Shown: positions 43,319-50,758 of the stretch, one piece after another
Layout of the letters: each line of letters starts with the position of its first letter
Numbering within the stretch: the stretch's first letter is position 1
Assembly (NCBI GenBank): GCA_019745155.1
Contig: JAIETM010000003.1
Location: 124,001 to 188,000 of the forward strand
DNA: 64,000 nt
Direction of reading: 5' to 3'
DNA from: Chitinophagaceae bacterium
GTDB lineage: Bacteria > Bacteroidota > Bacteroidia > Chitinophagales > Chitinophagaceae
Made by a program: the position numbers and the translations under genes
Notes under the pieces: generated by a model
The model's input: only the letters and a program-made list of their open reading frames with translations
What the model was told of the DNA's origin: nothing
Databases searched by the model: none

Positions 43319-45230
43319 TTTTCAAAATTGTAAGGTTAAAGAAATTTTTATTTGAATGGGAAAAAGATGAAGGATACTTAATACTGCCGGCGGCAGCATA
43401 ATTAACACTATAAGAAAAATCAACAGTTACAAAACTGAAAAGATTCGCCTGAATATTCAACACGCCAAGTGGCTTAGTTGAGGGTTTAAAAAAACTTGGC
43501 TTTTCAAAAAAATAACCTGCTTTAATTGTAGTTTCCTTATCTCCATCACTCAAGTCCAACAGTGCCCCTGCTCCATATCTTAAAACCGAATAATCGTAAG
43601 AGGACTCTAAGACGAGATTACTAAAACCTAATCCTAAATTGGCAGTGCTAGCATCAAAATCATGCTCCCAAGTACCACTTCGCTTTTCCCAGCCAAATTC
43701 AAGATAACCTTTAAACTTAGAATCACGCTTCTTGCCTGCACGTACCTCAAAATTTCCTCCATAAACAGTATGATCTCCAGTAACACCTGCTGAAAGCGCA
43801 TTTAAACCATAAATGAACCTCGGTGTTACATTGATATTAAAAAATTTATCGTTGAAAAAAGTAGCTTGTAATGCCAAATTAAATGTAGGATGCGATGTTT
43901 TCTCAATAGAAGTCTTTGAAGTAGAACCACTATATTTTGTGTTTGCTATCAAAGGTATTTCCATCATACCCAAACCTAGAAAGTATCTAACCACAATAGG
44001 ATCATCCGAGTATTCATCCTGCATCAAAGAGCCCAATGCCAATACAGAAGCAGCCGCAGCGATAAATGCATCATCCTCTGCCTTATCTAATTTTTGAACA
44101 TTTTCTACTCGTTTTCTTGATAGTTCGTTTTGAATAGAATCGTTTACTCTTTTTTCCTCCGCTTTTCTTTTTCTTTCCTCAGCCTCCGCCTTAGCGAAAT
44201 CATATTTCTCAGGTTCAACTTCATTGCCGACCTTACTGTTTGAACTAGATTGAGAAGTATTTACTTCTGCACCATTATTTGTGCTGTTGTGATTATTGAC
44301 TTGAGGCTTTCTATTTTGAATATCGGTGTTTGTATTTTCTGTGTTTATTTCATCAGGATATTCAAACTCTTCAAATGATATTGACATTGATTTTATTCTA
44401 CTAGTTCCAATTTTTTTGCCGTTTTCCATAACTGGCTTTCCCTCACACAATTCTTCATCAGCAGAACTAATTAAACCCGTAGCATCGGTTAAAAAGTTTA
44501 CATTAAAAGTTCCTAAATCAGCCTTTATTAGTGTTTCATTAGGCTTTAAAATGAAATCTATTTTTGAAGTTTCCGTATTCCCACAAATTAAATTGGCAAC
44601 TAATTTCCCCTTTATTTTAATTCTTTTAGAAGTATAATTTTTAATGTTAGCTGCAAAAAATTGCTGCCCAAGCCCCCAAGATAATCTAGCAGCAAACAAT
44701 TGATAACTAATTACGTTTTTATACATTGTTTCTTGGCCATATCTTATCCATCTATTCTTACTGGTAGTTTTTTCTCCGTCTTGGTTTTCTTCATTTTTTT
44801 TATTTTGAAAAAAATATACAGTTAACCTTCCCCCTTTGGGGGTATTAGTAAAAACAAGGTAGTCCGTCCTAACTTCTCCACTTTTGATATAAGAAAACGC
44901 TCCAGTTGACCTTGCTTGTTCAAAGCTTTCACCATAATTCCCAACCTTGTAAGAAATAGAAATTTCTTCCTTAGAATTATTTTTAACCTCTAAAGCCCAA
45001 ACATGTGGAGGTCGGCCTTGTCTTTTTGAGCTTTGATTCTCATACTTATAACCCACTCTAAATGAGAGATAAGGAAAACCATTAATAGGTTGCCAACTAC
45101 CCCAATAAGGATTGGAATTGTATGCTGTTACATCTTGTGAATATATATAACCTAATTTTAAGGTTAAGCCTAACATTAATAAAACTAATCTTCCAGCTTT
45201 CATAATTTTAAACAATAAAGTATTTCTCAA
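43299..45230 (-). CDS. three-part exported protein with C-terminal beta-barrel-like region (643 aa)
   Basis: Not recognised as a named family. Signal peptide MRNTLLFKIMKAGRLVLLML followed by LGLTLKLGYIYSQ. Residues about 30-300 form a beta-rich domain. About 325-385 is a highly charged coiled coil (AKAEAEERKRKAEEKRVNDS), followed by a short hydrophobic AAAASVLALGSLM stretch. About 410-643 has aromatic alternating strands typical of an outer-membrane barrel (YLEFGWEKRSGTWEHDFDAS, FVTVDFSYSVNYAAAGSIKY) ending in LKNGLFGH. This suggests an outer-membrane protein with an external or periplasmic N-domain. It heads the three-gene minus-strand unit. Confidence 0.8.
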   Translation of the reverse strand: MRNTLLFKIMKAGRLVLLMLGLTLKLGYIYSQDVTAYNSNPYWGSWQPINGFPYLSFRVGYKYENQSSKRQGRPPHVWALEVKNNSKEEISISYKVGNYGESFEQARSTGAFSYIKSGEVRTDYLVFTNTPKGGRLTVYFFQNKKNEENQDGEKTTSKNRWIRYGQETMYKNVISYQLFAARLSWGLGQQFFAANIKNYTSKRIKIKGKLVANLICGNTETSKIDFILKPNETLIKADLGTFNVNFLTDATGLISSADEELCEGKPVMENGKKIGTSRIKSMSISFEEFEYPDEINTENTNTDIQNRKPQVNNHNSTNNGAEVNTSQSSSNSKVGNEVEPEKYDFAKAEAEERKRKAEEKRVNDSIQNELSRKRVENVQKLDKAEDDAFIAAAASVLALGSLMQDEYSDDPIVVRYFLGLGMMEIPLIANTKYSGSTSKTSIEKTSHPTFNLALQATFFNDKFFNINVTPRFIYGLNALSAGVTGDHTVYGGNFEVRAGKKRDSKFKGYLEFGWEKRSGTWEHDFDASTANLGLGFSNLVLESSYDYSVLRYGAGALLDLSDGDKETTIKAGYFFEKPSFFKPSTKPLGVLNIQANLFSFVTVDFSYSVNYAAAGSIKYPSSFSHSNKNFFNLTILKNGLFGH

Positions 45231-45380
45231 AAATTTAAACCTAACTCAACTACAAATAGGTAGTCCGTTACCCAAAGACTATTTAGCTACTTCCAAGCAT
45301 TTAGAAGAACTCTGTGTTAGTATGCCGAATAAGCTAGAATGAAGCTCAGTCACTCTTTTATATGAAAAAAATAGATTTCT

Positions 45381-45417
45381 ACGTGTTTTTATAATGTATT
45401 AGTATGTAAAAACACGT
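45381..45417. repeat. 11-bp perfect inverted repeat upstream of TCS module 1
   Basis: ACGTGTTTTTA (45381-45391) and TAAAAACACGT (45407-45417), spacer 15 nt, in the gap between the divergent 643-aa gene and the membrane-protein gene at 45454. Candidate regulator operator. Confidence 0.5.
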
Positions 45418-45435
45418 ACTCATTTTTAGTGAGTA
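45417..45435. repeat. second inverted repeat next to the promoter of TCS module 1
   Basis: TACTCA (45417-45422) and TGAGTA (45430-45435), 7-nt spacer. It abuts the longer repeat and lies just before the -7-like element. Confidence 0.4.
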
Positions 45436-45439
45436 GTAT

Positions 45440-45447
45440 TATCTTTA
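45440..45447 (+). promoter_or_regulatory. -7-like element TATCTTTA of TCS module 1
   Basis: One mismatch to TAnnTTTG, 6 nt before the ATG at 45454, directly downstream of the two inverted repeats. Confidence 0.45.
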
Positions 45448-45453
45448 GAATAT

Positions 45454-46137
45454 ATGGAAGAGTTATTATTTAAGCATCGCGACTCCATAGAGATACTTAC
45501 AGAATTAATAACACTATGTGTTTTACTATGTGCGCGTAAATGTATACATCCTTTTTTCTGGAATTGCGTCTTTACAAACATTACTTGTTCGACAATCTTC
45601 GCTTTATTCAAAAATACATTTATAAATAATCCTCAAATTGGCACTATTGCAATAAGACTTATAATTACCATTGATATCTTTATCACTCTACTATGTGGAG
45701 CTTTTTTACTTAGATATTACTTTAAAAATATCTGGCCAATATTAATACCAATTGTATACTTTCTTTTACAAATAGCAAACTTGTTTACATATTCTATTCC
45801 ATTATCTATTAACTCTTCTATATCAGAATGCTTGCTGATAATATATACGCTAGCAATTTTCTTTTTTTTGCTAAAAAATCCTCGAAAGGAACTCATCAAA
45901 ACAATTGAATTTAAACTGTTTATTGTTTTTATTGCAATACACTTTATATTTTCTGTACTTAATTTTCATTTATATTTTCTAGATTATTCAAAAAGAGAAG
46001 TAAAAATAGCACTCAACTTAATCTATGACTATTTATGGCCCATAGGCTTACTTTGCATTTCTTACATGGCAATTAGAACCGCACTTAAAGTAAGACATAA
46101 AAAGGGGATTGTTGATCCTCTTACAAACCTTTCATAG
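45454..46137 (+). CDS. polytopic membrane protein of TCS module 1 (227 aa)
   Basis: Not recognised. About seven predicted membrane helices (e.g. LIITIDIFITLLCGAFLLRY, WPILIPIVYFLLQIANLFTY, LFIVFIAIHFIFSVLNFHLY, YLWPIGLLCISYMAIRTALK) and short loops. There is no transporter or catalytic motif. It is AT-rich. It lies 89 nt upstream of a histidine kinase that lacks a sensory domain, and a protein of similar size and topology precedes the second kinase at 48408. A role as membrane sensor for the kinase is inferred from this repeated layout. Confidence 0.75.
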   Translation: MEELLFKHRDSIEILTELITLCVLLCARKCIHPFFWNCVFTNITCSTIFALFKNTFINNPQIGTIAIRLIITIDIFITLLCGAFLLRYYFKNIWPILIPIVYFLLQIANLFTYSIPLSINSSISECLLIIYTLAIFFFLLKNPRKELIKTIEFKLFIVFIAIHFIFSVLNFHLYFLDYSKREVKIALNLIYDYLWPIGLLCISYMAIRTALKVRHKKGIVDPLTNLS

Positions 46138-46226
46138 TAAGTTAAAATACGTTTCTATCTATCAAAAACTCAGTTTAGATTTACATACTCGCACTTTCAC
46201 GCAAATGTTAGGCGAATCTTTTATGC

Positions 46227-47000
46227 ATGTATAGAATCGAATCTATAATCGAAATAATACTAGTAACAATAAGTGTTTTCTTACCCGTTTTCTTTCTAAT
46301 AGGGTTATTATTTTCTTATTATAAACAATTACAAAAACAACAACAATTAAAGAACGAATTCGAAAAGGAGTTATTAAAAGTTGAGGCTGAAGTCAAAGAG
46401 AAGACATTACAAATATTAGCAATTGAGATACATGATAATGTGGGTCAGATTTTAAGCTTAGCAAAAGCGACACTAGGCAGCATAACATTATCAAATGTAG
46501 AAAGCACTAATAGTAAAATCTTAAACGCCCAACAACTTATTGAGAAGTCACTTAATGATTTAAGGCAAATCAGCAGAACATTACAAGGTCAAGACATATT
46601 GGAAAAAGGAATTGAAGATGCAGTTATTAAAGAGATTGATTATCTAAAAAGAGAGTACAACATTCATATTGAATTTGAATTTGATTCTAAAATAAATCTG
46701 TACAAAGAGCCACAGAAAGAATTATTTGTATTTAGGATTATGCAAGAAGCAATTTCAAATATTATAAAACACTCAGAAGCCACTTCAGTTATAATTCAAT
46801 TTAAATTAATTAACGGCATTTTAAATATAAAATTGATAGACAACGGGAAGGGTTTCTCTGATTCGCTTGTTTCAAATACGGGATTAGGTATTAATAACAT
46901 GCGCAAACGCGCGTCTTACCTGAATGGACACCTATCAATCAAATCTGAATTAGAAAAGGGAACTTCTATAGAAATTAATATACCCCATGCAACAACTTAA
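46227..47000 (+). CDS. histidine kinase, NarX/NreB-like (HisKA_3), TCS module 1
   Basis: 257 aa. One N-terminal membrane helix (about 7-30) and a short coiled coil join directly to the dimerisation/phosphoacceptor helix with His69 (LQILAIEIHDNVGQILSLAK). The HATPase_c domain follows, with QEAISNIIKHSEAT (N box), LIDNGKGFSDSLVSNTGLGI (G1) and MRKRASYLNGHLSIKSELEK. There is no periplasmic or PAS sensory domain, so the input must come from another protein. It overlaps the response regulator by 14 bases. Confidence 0.9.
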   Translation: MYRIESIIEIILVTISVFLPVFFLIGLLFSYYKQLQKQQQLKNEFEKELLKVEAEVKEKTLQILAIEIHDNVGQILSLAKATLGSITLSNVESTNSKILNAQQLIEKSLNDLRQISRTLQGQDILEKGIEDAVIKEIDYLKREYNIHIEFEFDSKINLYKEPQKELFVFRIMQEAISNIIKHSEATSVIIQFKLINGILNIKLIDNGKGFSDSLVSNTGLGINNMRKRASYLNGHLSIKSELEKGTSIEINIPHATT

Positions 47001-47646
47001 GTCACAGAGCATTAACATAGCCATCGCCGACGATCATTCCTTATTCAGATCAGGTATTGTAAGCCTACTTGAAGAATTTGGCGATATACATGTTGAGTTT
47101 GAAGCTAATAATGGGAAAGAATTACAAGAAAAAATCGCCAGACACCCTCAAATCAGTGTGATTTTGATGGATATAAATATGCCTATAGTAAATGGCTTTT
47201 CCGCCACAACATGGATAAAGGAAAACTACCCCGAAATTTCTGTTTTAGCACTAAGCATGCATAACGAAGACGAAGCAATTATTAAAATGATTAAGGCTGG
47301 TGCAAAAGGGTATATCTTAAAAGAGTCTAATGCCAAGGAATTGCATAAAGCAATTCATGATATTTATGTACATGGCTTTTACAGCAACGAGTATGTATCA
47401 GGAAAACTATTACGTTCATTTCAAAATGAAAATGAAAAAAAACAGAAACCTTTATTCTCACAAAAAGAGATAAGATTCATGCAACTAAGTGCTTCAGAAT
47501 TAACCTATAAAGAGATTGCCAAAGAAATGGGTCTGGCAGATAGATCCGCTGATAATTATAGACAGGCATTATTTGAAAGACTAGGTATTAAAACCCGTGT
47601 AGGGCTAGTGCTATATGCTATCAAGGAAGGAATTATTAAAGTTTAA
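46987..47646 (+). CDS. response regulator, NarL/FixJ family, TCS module 1
   Basis: 219 aa. Receiver domain with acidic pair DD (residues 15-16, IAIADDHSLF), phosphoacceptor Asp62 (VILMDINMPIVNG), LALSMHNEDE and the Lys in YILKESNAKEL. The C-terminal LuxR-type helix-turn-helix is about 150-215 (SASELTYKEIAKEMGLADRS, ERLGIKTRVGLVLYAIKEG). It forms a pair with the overlapping kinase. Confidence 0.93.
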   Translation: MQQLKSQSINIAIADDHSLFRSGIVSLLEEFGDIHVEFEANNGKELQEKIARHPQISVILMDINMPIVNGFSATTWIKENYPEISVLALSMHNEDEAIIKMIKAGAKGYILKESNAKELHKAIHDIYVHGFYSNEYVSGKLLRSFQNENEKKQKPLFSQKEIRFMQLSASELTYKEIAKEMGLADRSADNYRQALFERLGIKTRVGLVLYAIKEGIIKV

Positions 47647-47680
47647 CCGGCTCCAATTGGAACCGGTTTATTGTTTGAAG
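47645..47680 (+). terminator. probable terminator after TCS module 1
   Basis: Stem AACCGG/CCGGTT (47645-47650 and 47663-47668) with inner TCCA/TGGA pairs, then TTTATTGTTTG. The left arm overlaps the stop codon of the regulator gene. Confidence 0.5.
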
Positions 47681-47702
47681 CCCCCAATGTTATTATTGAT
47701 TA

Positions 47703-47760
47703 GGATTCAAGAGCGCGGCCCTACCCCCGTTTGACCGCGCCGGCTTTCGCCTTTGAATCC
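47703..47760. repeat. 58-nt three-way-junction palindromic element
   Basis: The outer 8-bp stem GGATTCAA/TTGAATCC encloses two hairpins: GCGCGG/CCGCGC with a 16-nt loop, and a small one that on the minus strand reads GGC-GAAA-GCC with a GNRA tetraloop. It is GC-rich in an AT-rich gap. No ORF-like conservation is evident. It could be a structured RNA (minus strand more likely) or a REP-like mobile palindrome. Confidence 0.55.
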
Positions 47761-47800
47761 ATCACTGAGAAAACTCCTCAGGGTCGTTATCGTGAGTGAT
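47761..47800. repeat. adjoining inverted repeat of the palindromic element
   Basis: ATCACT (47761-47766) pairs with AGTGAT (47795-47800), enclosing a competing hairpin CTGAG/CTCAG (47765-47781). It directly abuts the 58-nt element, so both may be one unit. Confidence 0.5.
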
Positions 47801-47814
47801 TTTGCAATCAGAAT

Positions 47815-47835
47815 TTGTACAACAAATATGTACAA
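47815..47835. repeat. 7-bp inverted repeat TTGTACA/TGTACAA
   Basis: TTGTACA (47815-47821) and TGTACAA (47829-47835), 7-nt spacer. Candidate operator upstream of TCS module 2. Confidence 0.4.
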
Positions 47836-47852
47836 GGCAGGAATATCAAACA

Positions 47853-47890
47853 ATGGGAAATTTCCCATTTTTTTACGGGAAATTTCCCAT
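47853..47890. repeat. two tandem palindromes GGGAAATTTCCC
   Basis: ATGGGAAATTTCCCAT (47853-47868) is a perfect 16-bp palindrome. A second GGGAAATTTCCC lies at 47877-47888, 22 bp downstream centre to centre, i.e. about two helical turns. Located 45-80 bp before the first gene of TCS module 2. Confidence 0.6.
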
Positions 47891-47934
47891 AGGCAAAGCC
47901 AGTAAAAGAACGGAGATTGCCAAAAAACCCTCTT

Positions 47935-48408
47935 ATGCGCAGACTCTCCCCAATACTCATGCTTTTGGCATTTTTTGGTATTCACTACGGCTTAACCAGT
48001 TTTATTGAACGCCCTCAACACACAAGCGAAAAAGTAAGTCCAATTAGCCCTGAAGCAGCAGATCGTTATATTCAAAATTTTCAACAATCCGCAGCCTATA
48101 AAGCCATGAATGAAGTTGATAAAGATGCTACCAAAGCCATTTATTTTGATGCTGCCACCATTAACAATATGGCTGCTTTGGTACAATCCGGTCAAATTGA
48201 TGGCATGTGGGCTTATTTTGCCAAGTATGATTCATCCAATAAAGATCCCAAACATGTTTACAATAATCAATACACCATTATTTTGTGGGGCGCCAAACAA
48301 CCTGTAGAAGGAAAATCATTGGGCAAAACCATTGTGCGCAATCAACAAGGAGAAGCAACCAATATTGAGAACTACGGCAAACCCTGTCCGCCATTTATTT
48401 GTAACTAA
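47935..48408 (+). CDS. exported small protein of TCS module 2 (157 aa)
   Basis: Not recognised. The N-terminal membrane anchor or signal (about 4-22, LSPILMLLAFFGIHYGLT) is followed by a soluble domain: PEAADRYIQNFQQSAAYKAM, KAIYFDAATINNMAALVQSG, IDGMWAYFAKYDSS and YTIILWGAKQP. It ends KPCPPFICN with two cysteines in a CPPFIC motif. ATG 47935 gives a clean anchor. Its stop overlaps the next gene's start (TAATG), so it is coupled to the membrane protein of the module. Confidence 0.75.
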   Translation: MRRLSPILMLLAFFGIHYGLTSFIERPQHTSEKVSPISPEAADRYIQNFQQSAAYKAMNEVDKDATKAIYFDAATINNMAALVQSGQIDGMWAYFAKYDSSNKDPKHVYNNQYTIILWGAKQPVEGKSLGKTIVRNQQGEATNIENYGKPCPPFICN

Positions 48409-49052
48409 TGCTACCAGATTATTCTCAAGCACTACATTTTCTCGAAATCAGCGCGCTGATTGTTGGACTGATTCGCTGGAAGCAAATACAACCAACTGCT
48501 TTTCGCTGGCTCATTCTATTGCTATTCCTAACAGTCTTGAACGAAACCATTTTAACAGACCATCGCATTCCTGCTTTAAGGCTCAATAACAATTTACTGT
48601 ACAATGTTTTTTCGCTGATAGATATGTGTGTGATTCAATACATGCTTTTTCGAATTGAGGCTTTTCAAAAAATCAAACGCATTATCTTACTTTCCATTGC
48701 CGTTAACCTTATTGCAAGTATTGTTGAATTACAATTTTATTCTGGCTGGTTACAGTTTCATACGCAGAGCTTTCGCCTGCTCAATATCAGCAATATGCTG
48801 ATTTGCTTGTTTTACTTCAGAAAAGTGATTGTAGAGCACAAAATCTCCTTAAGAAAAGACACCATTTTCATTTTCTGTACAGGACTGTTCATGTACCACG
48901 CACTGCTCTTCATCAACTTTACCACAGTGAGTATCCCAAGCTATTGGCAACTCCCTTCTGCTATGCTCATCTTTCAACTCCTGCACTTATCTGCCAACCT
49001 CATCTATTACACATCCATCATTATGCTCTTTTTGATGTCCAGAAAATCGTAA
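48408..49052 (+). CDS. polytopic membrane protein of TCS module 2 (214 aa)
   Basis: Not recognised. About six or seven membrane helices (WLILLLFLTVLNETILT, IILLSIAVNLIASIVELQFY, ISNMLICLFYFRKVIV, TIFIFCTGLFMYHALLFINF, LIYYTSIIMLFLMSRK). Similar in size, topology and position to the protein at 45454. It lies between an exported protein and a kinase without a sensor domain (9-nt gap to the kinase). The likely role is signal input for the kinase, inferred from layout only. Confidence 0.75.
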   Translation: MLPDYSQALHFLEISALIVGLIRWKQIQPTAFRWLILLLFLTVLNETILTDHRIPALRLNNNLLYNVFSLIDMCVIQYMLFRIEAFQKIKRIILLSIAVNLIASIVELQFYSGWLQFHTQSFRLLNISNMLICLFYFRKVIVEHKISLRKDTIFIFCTGLFMYHALLFINFTTVSIPSYWQLPSAMLIFQLLHLSANLIYYTSIIMLFLMSRKS

Positions 49053-49061
49053 AGTTGCAGT

Positions 49062-49805
49062 ATGGGCATTTTACCACAGATCGTAGGGGCTATTGGTTTC
49101 CTAATCATTTTTTTAGGATTTGTGCTCTTGCTAATTATTTCTACTAGCAAGAAAAAACAAACAGAATTAACGCAAGCCTACCAAACACAGGTAGCCACCA
49201 TCCGACATGAAGTGCAGGAACAAACTTATCAGGCTATTGCGATGGAATTGCACGACAATGTTGGCCAATTACTCAGCAGTAGCAAAATGATGATCAATGC
49301 TGCAATGCTGCAGTCGCCTGAAACAGCCCAATCACTAGATGAAGCGCAAGCTACCTTAGGCAAAGCCATTCAGGAAGTGCGCAGCCTCAGCAAAATGATG
49401 AATGCAAAATGGCTGGAACAATTCAGTCTTAGAGAAAACTTGCAACAGGAAATTTCCAGACTTCAGCATGTGGTAGCAGTACAAGCAGATCTTGATGCAC
49501 TTGAAACAATCAGTTTACACAATGACCAGCAACTTATCATTTTCCGTGTAGCACAGGAAGCCATGCAGAATGCTATGAAGCATGCAGCAGCTACCGTGAT
49601 GACGCTCGAATGCATGGAAAAAACAGGCTCTTTGGTCATCCGTATTGCAGACAATGGGAAAGGAATGACAGATTCCGTAAAATCCGAAACAGGAAGTGGT
49701 TTATTACACATGCGTGAAAGAATTGCTTTGTTAAAAGGCAATATTCAATGGCAGAACAATGTACCTTCGGGTACGATTGTGGAGTTAGACATCCCCCTGC
49801 GTTGA
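49062..49805 (+). CDS. histidine kinase, HisKA_3 type, TCS module 2
   Basis: 247 aa. One N-terminal membrane helix (about 7-27), a short coil, then the phosphoacceptor helix with His64 (YQAIAMELHDNVGQLLSSSK). The HATPase_c domain follows, with VAQEAMQNAMKHAAATVMTL, IADNGKGMTDSVKSETGSGL and MRERIALLKGNIQWQNNVPS. No separate sensory domain. It has the same architecture as the kinase at 46227. The regulator gene starts 2 nt after its stop. Confidence 0.92.
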   Translation: MGILPQIVGAIGFLIIFLGFVLLLIISTSKKKQTELTQAYQTQVATIRHEVQEQTYQAIAMELHDNVGQLLSSSKMMINAAMLQSPETAQSLDEAQATLGKAIQEVRSLSKMMNAKWLEQFSLRENLQQEISRLQHVVAVQADLDALETISLHNDQQLIIFRVAQEAMQNAMKHAAATVMTLECMEKTGSLVIRIADNGKGMTDSVKSETGSGLLHMRERIALLKGNIQWQNNVPSGTIVELDIPLR

Positions 49806-49807
49806 CC

Positions 49808-50455
49808 ATGAAACCAAAGAAATCTACTATCCGTATCGGTATTGCAGACGATCACCAGCTTTTTGTTAAATCTGTCTCCTCTTTACTTAGTGCTATTGGT
49901 GGCTTTGAAGTGGTATTGGAAGCAGCTAACGGCAAAGACTTACTTCAACAACTCAGTCGAACCAAAGATCTTCCTGATATCATTTTACTGGATGTGAATA
50001 TGCCCATCATGAATGGGATGGAAACAGCTGCAGCATTGCTCAAAGACTATCCCTTGTTAAAACTTGTGGCATTGAGCATGAATACAGATGATATGAGTCT
50101 GATTGGTATGATTCGCAATGGCTGTTGTTCTTATTTAATGAAAGATATCAGTCCGGCTGAATTGCAAAAAGCCTTACACGAAGTACACGAAAAAGGCTAT
50201 TACAACACGGATACCATGCAGCTGAACATGCATAAGCTGATTACTCAAAACACGAATGATCTTTTCTCTGAAAAAGAGTTACAGTTTATTCGAATGGCTT
50301 GCAGCGATGATACATATCGGGAGATTGCTGTAAAAATGAGCGTATCTGAACGTTCGGTAGATATGTACCGGGAAAAAGTATTTGAGAAGCTGGGTGTTAA
50401 TACCCGCACAGGTATGGCTTTAGAAGCCGTAAGAAGAAAAATCTACTCGCTTTAA
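49808..50455 (+). CDS. response regulator, NarL/FixJ family, TCS module 2
   Basis: 215 aa. Receiver with IGIADDHQLFVKS (acidic pocket), Asp62 in ILLDVNMPIMNGME, LALSMNTDDM and the Lys in YLMKDISPAEL. LuxR-type HTH at the end (MACSDDTYREIAVKMSVSER, SVDMYREKVFEKLGVNTRTG). The start MKPKKSTIRIGIADDH at 49808 follows the kinase stop directly. Paralogue of the regulator at 46987. Confidence 0.93.
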   Translation: MKPKKSTIRIGIADDHQLFVKSVSSLLSAIGGFEVVLEAANGKDLLQQLSRTKDLPDIILLDVNMPIMNGMETAAALLKDYPLLKLVALSMNTDDMSLIGMIRNGCCSYLMKDISPAELQKALHEVHEKGYYNTDTMQLNMHKLITQNTNDLFSEKELQFIRMACSDDTYREIAVKMSVSERSVDMYREKVFEKLGVNTRTGMALEAVRRKIYSL

Positions 50456-50682
50456 ATTTCTCCGGCATCAGCCAGTTCCTTTTCGCGCTTCCACCAGCGC
50501 CAGCCTACCACGCCAATCAGCGCTAATGGCGCAATCATCAGGTAAACAATCCCTGAATTCATGCCCTTAGCAGGACCCTCACCCAGCTGAGACGCTGTCT
50601 TTGTACAGATGGAACACTGCGCTTCACTCGAAAGAGGAGCAATAAGACACAAAACGATTATCACCATCCACAGTTGCTTCAT
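50452..50682 (-). CDS. small exported membrane protein with CxxC
   Basis: 76 aa. Signal-like N-terminus MKQLWMVIIVLCLIAPLSSE, then QCSICTKTASQLGEGPAKGM with a CxxC. A membrane helix (IVYLMIAPLALIGVVGWRWW) and a short charged tail follow. Small conserved-looking Bacteroidota protein; the CxxC may be redox active or bind metal. Its 3' end overlaps the response regulator's stop by 4 bases (convergent). Confidence 0.75.
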   Translation of the reverse strand: MKQLWMVIIVLCLIAPLSSEAQCSICTKTASQLGEGPAKGMNSGIVYLMIAPLALIGVVGWRWWKREKELADAGEI

Positions 50683-50758
50683 ACACAAAATTTCTACGCA
50701 AATATATAACCGAATCCGGCCTGAAAAGTTTTACCTTAATAGCCCTTAAATACCACAT

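Noticed and set aside
47707-47985. 92-aa minus-strand frame across the palindromes
   Set aside because: It reads through the three-way-junction element and the inverted repeats and overlaps the start of the 47935 gene. Its composition looks like translated structured DNA, not a protein.
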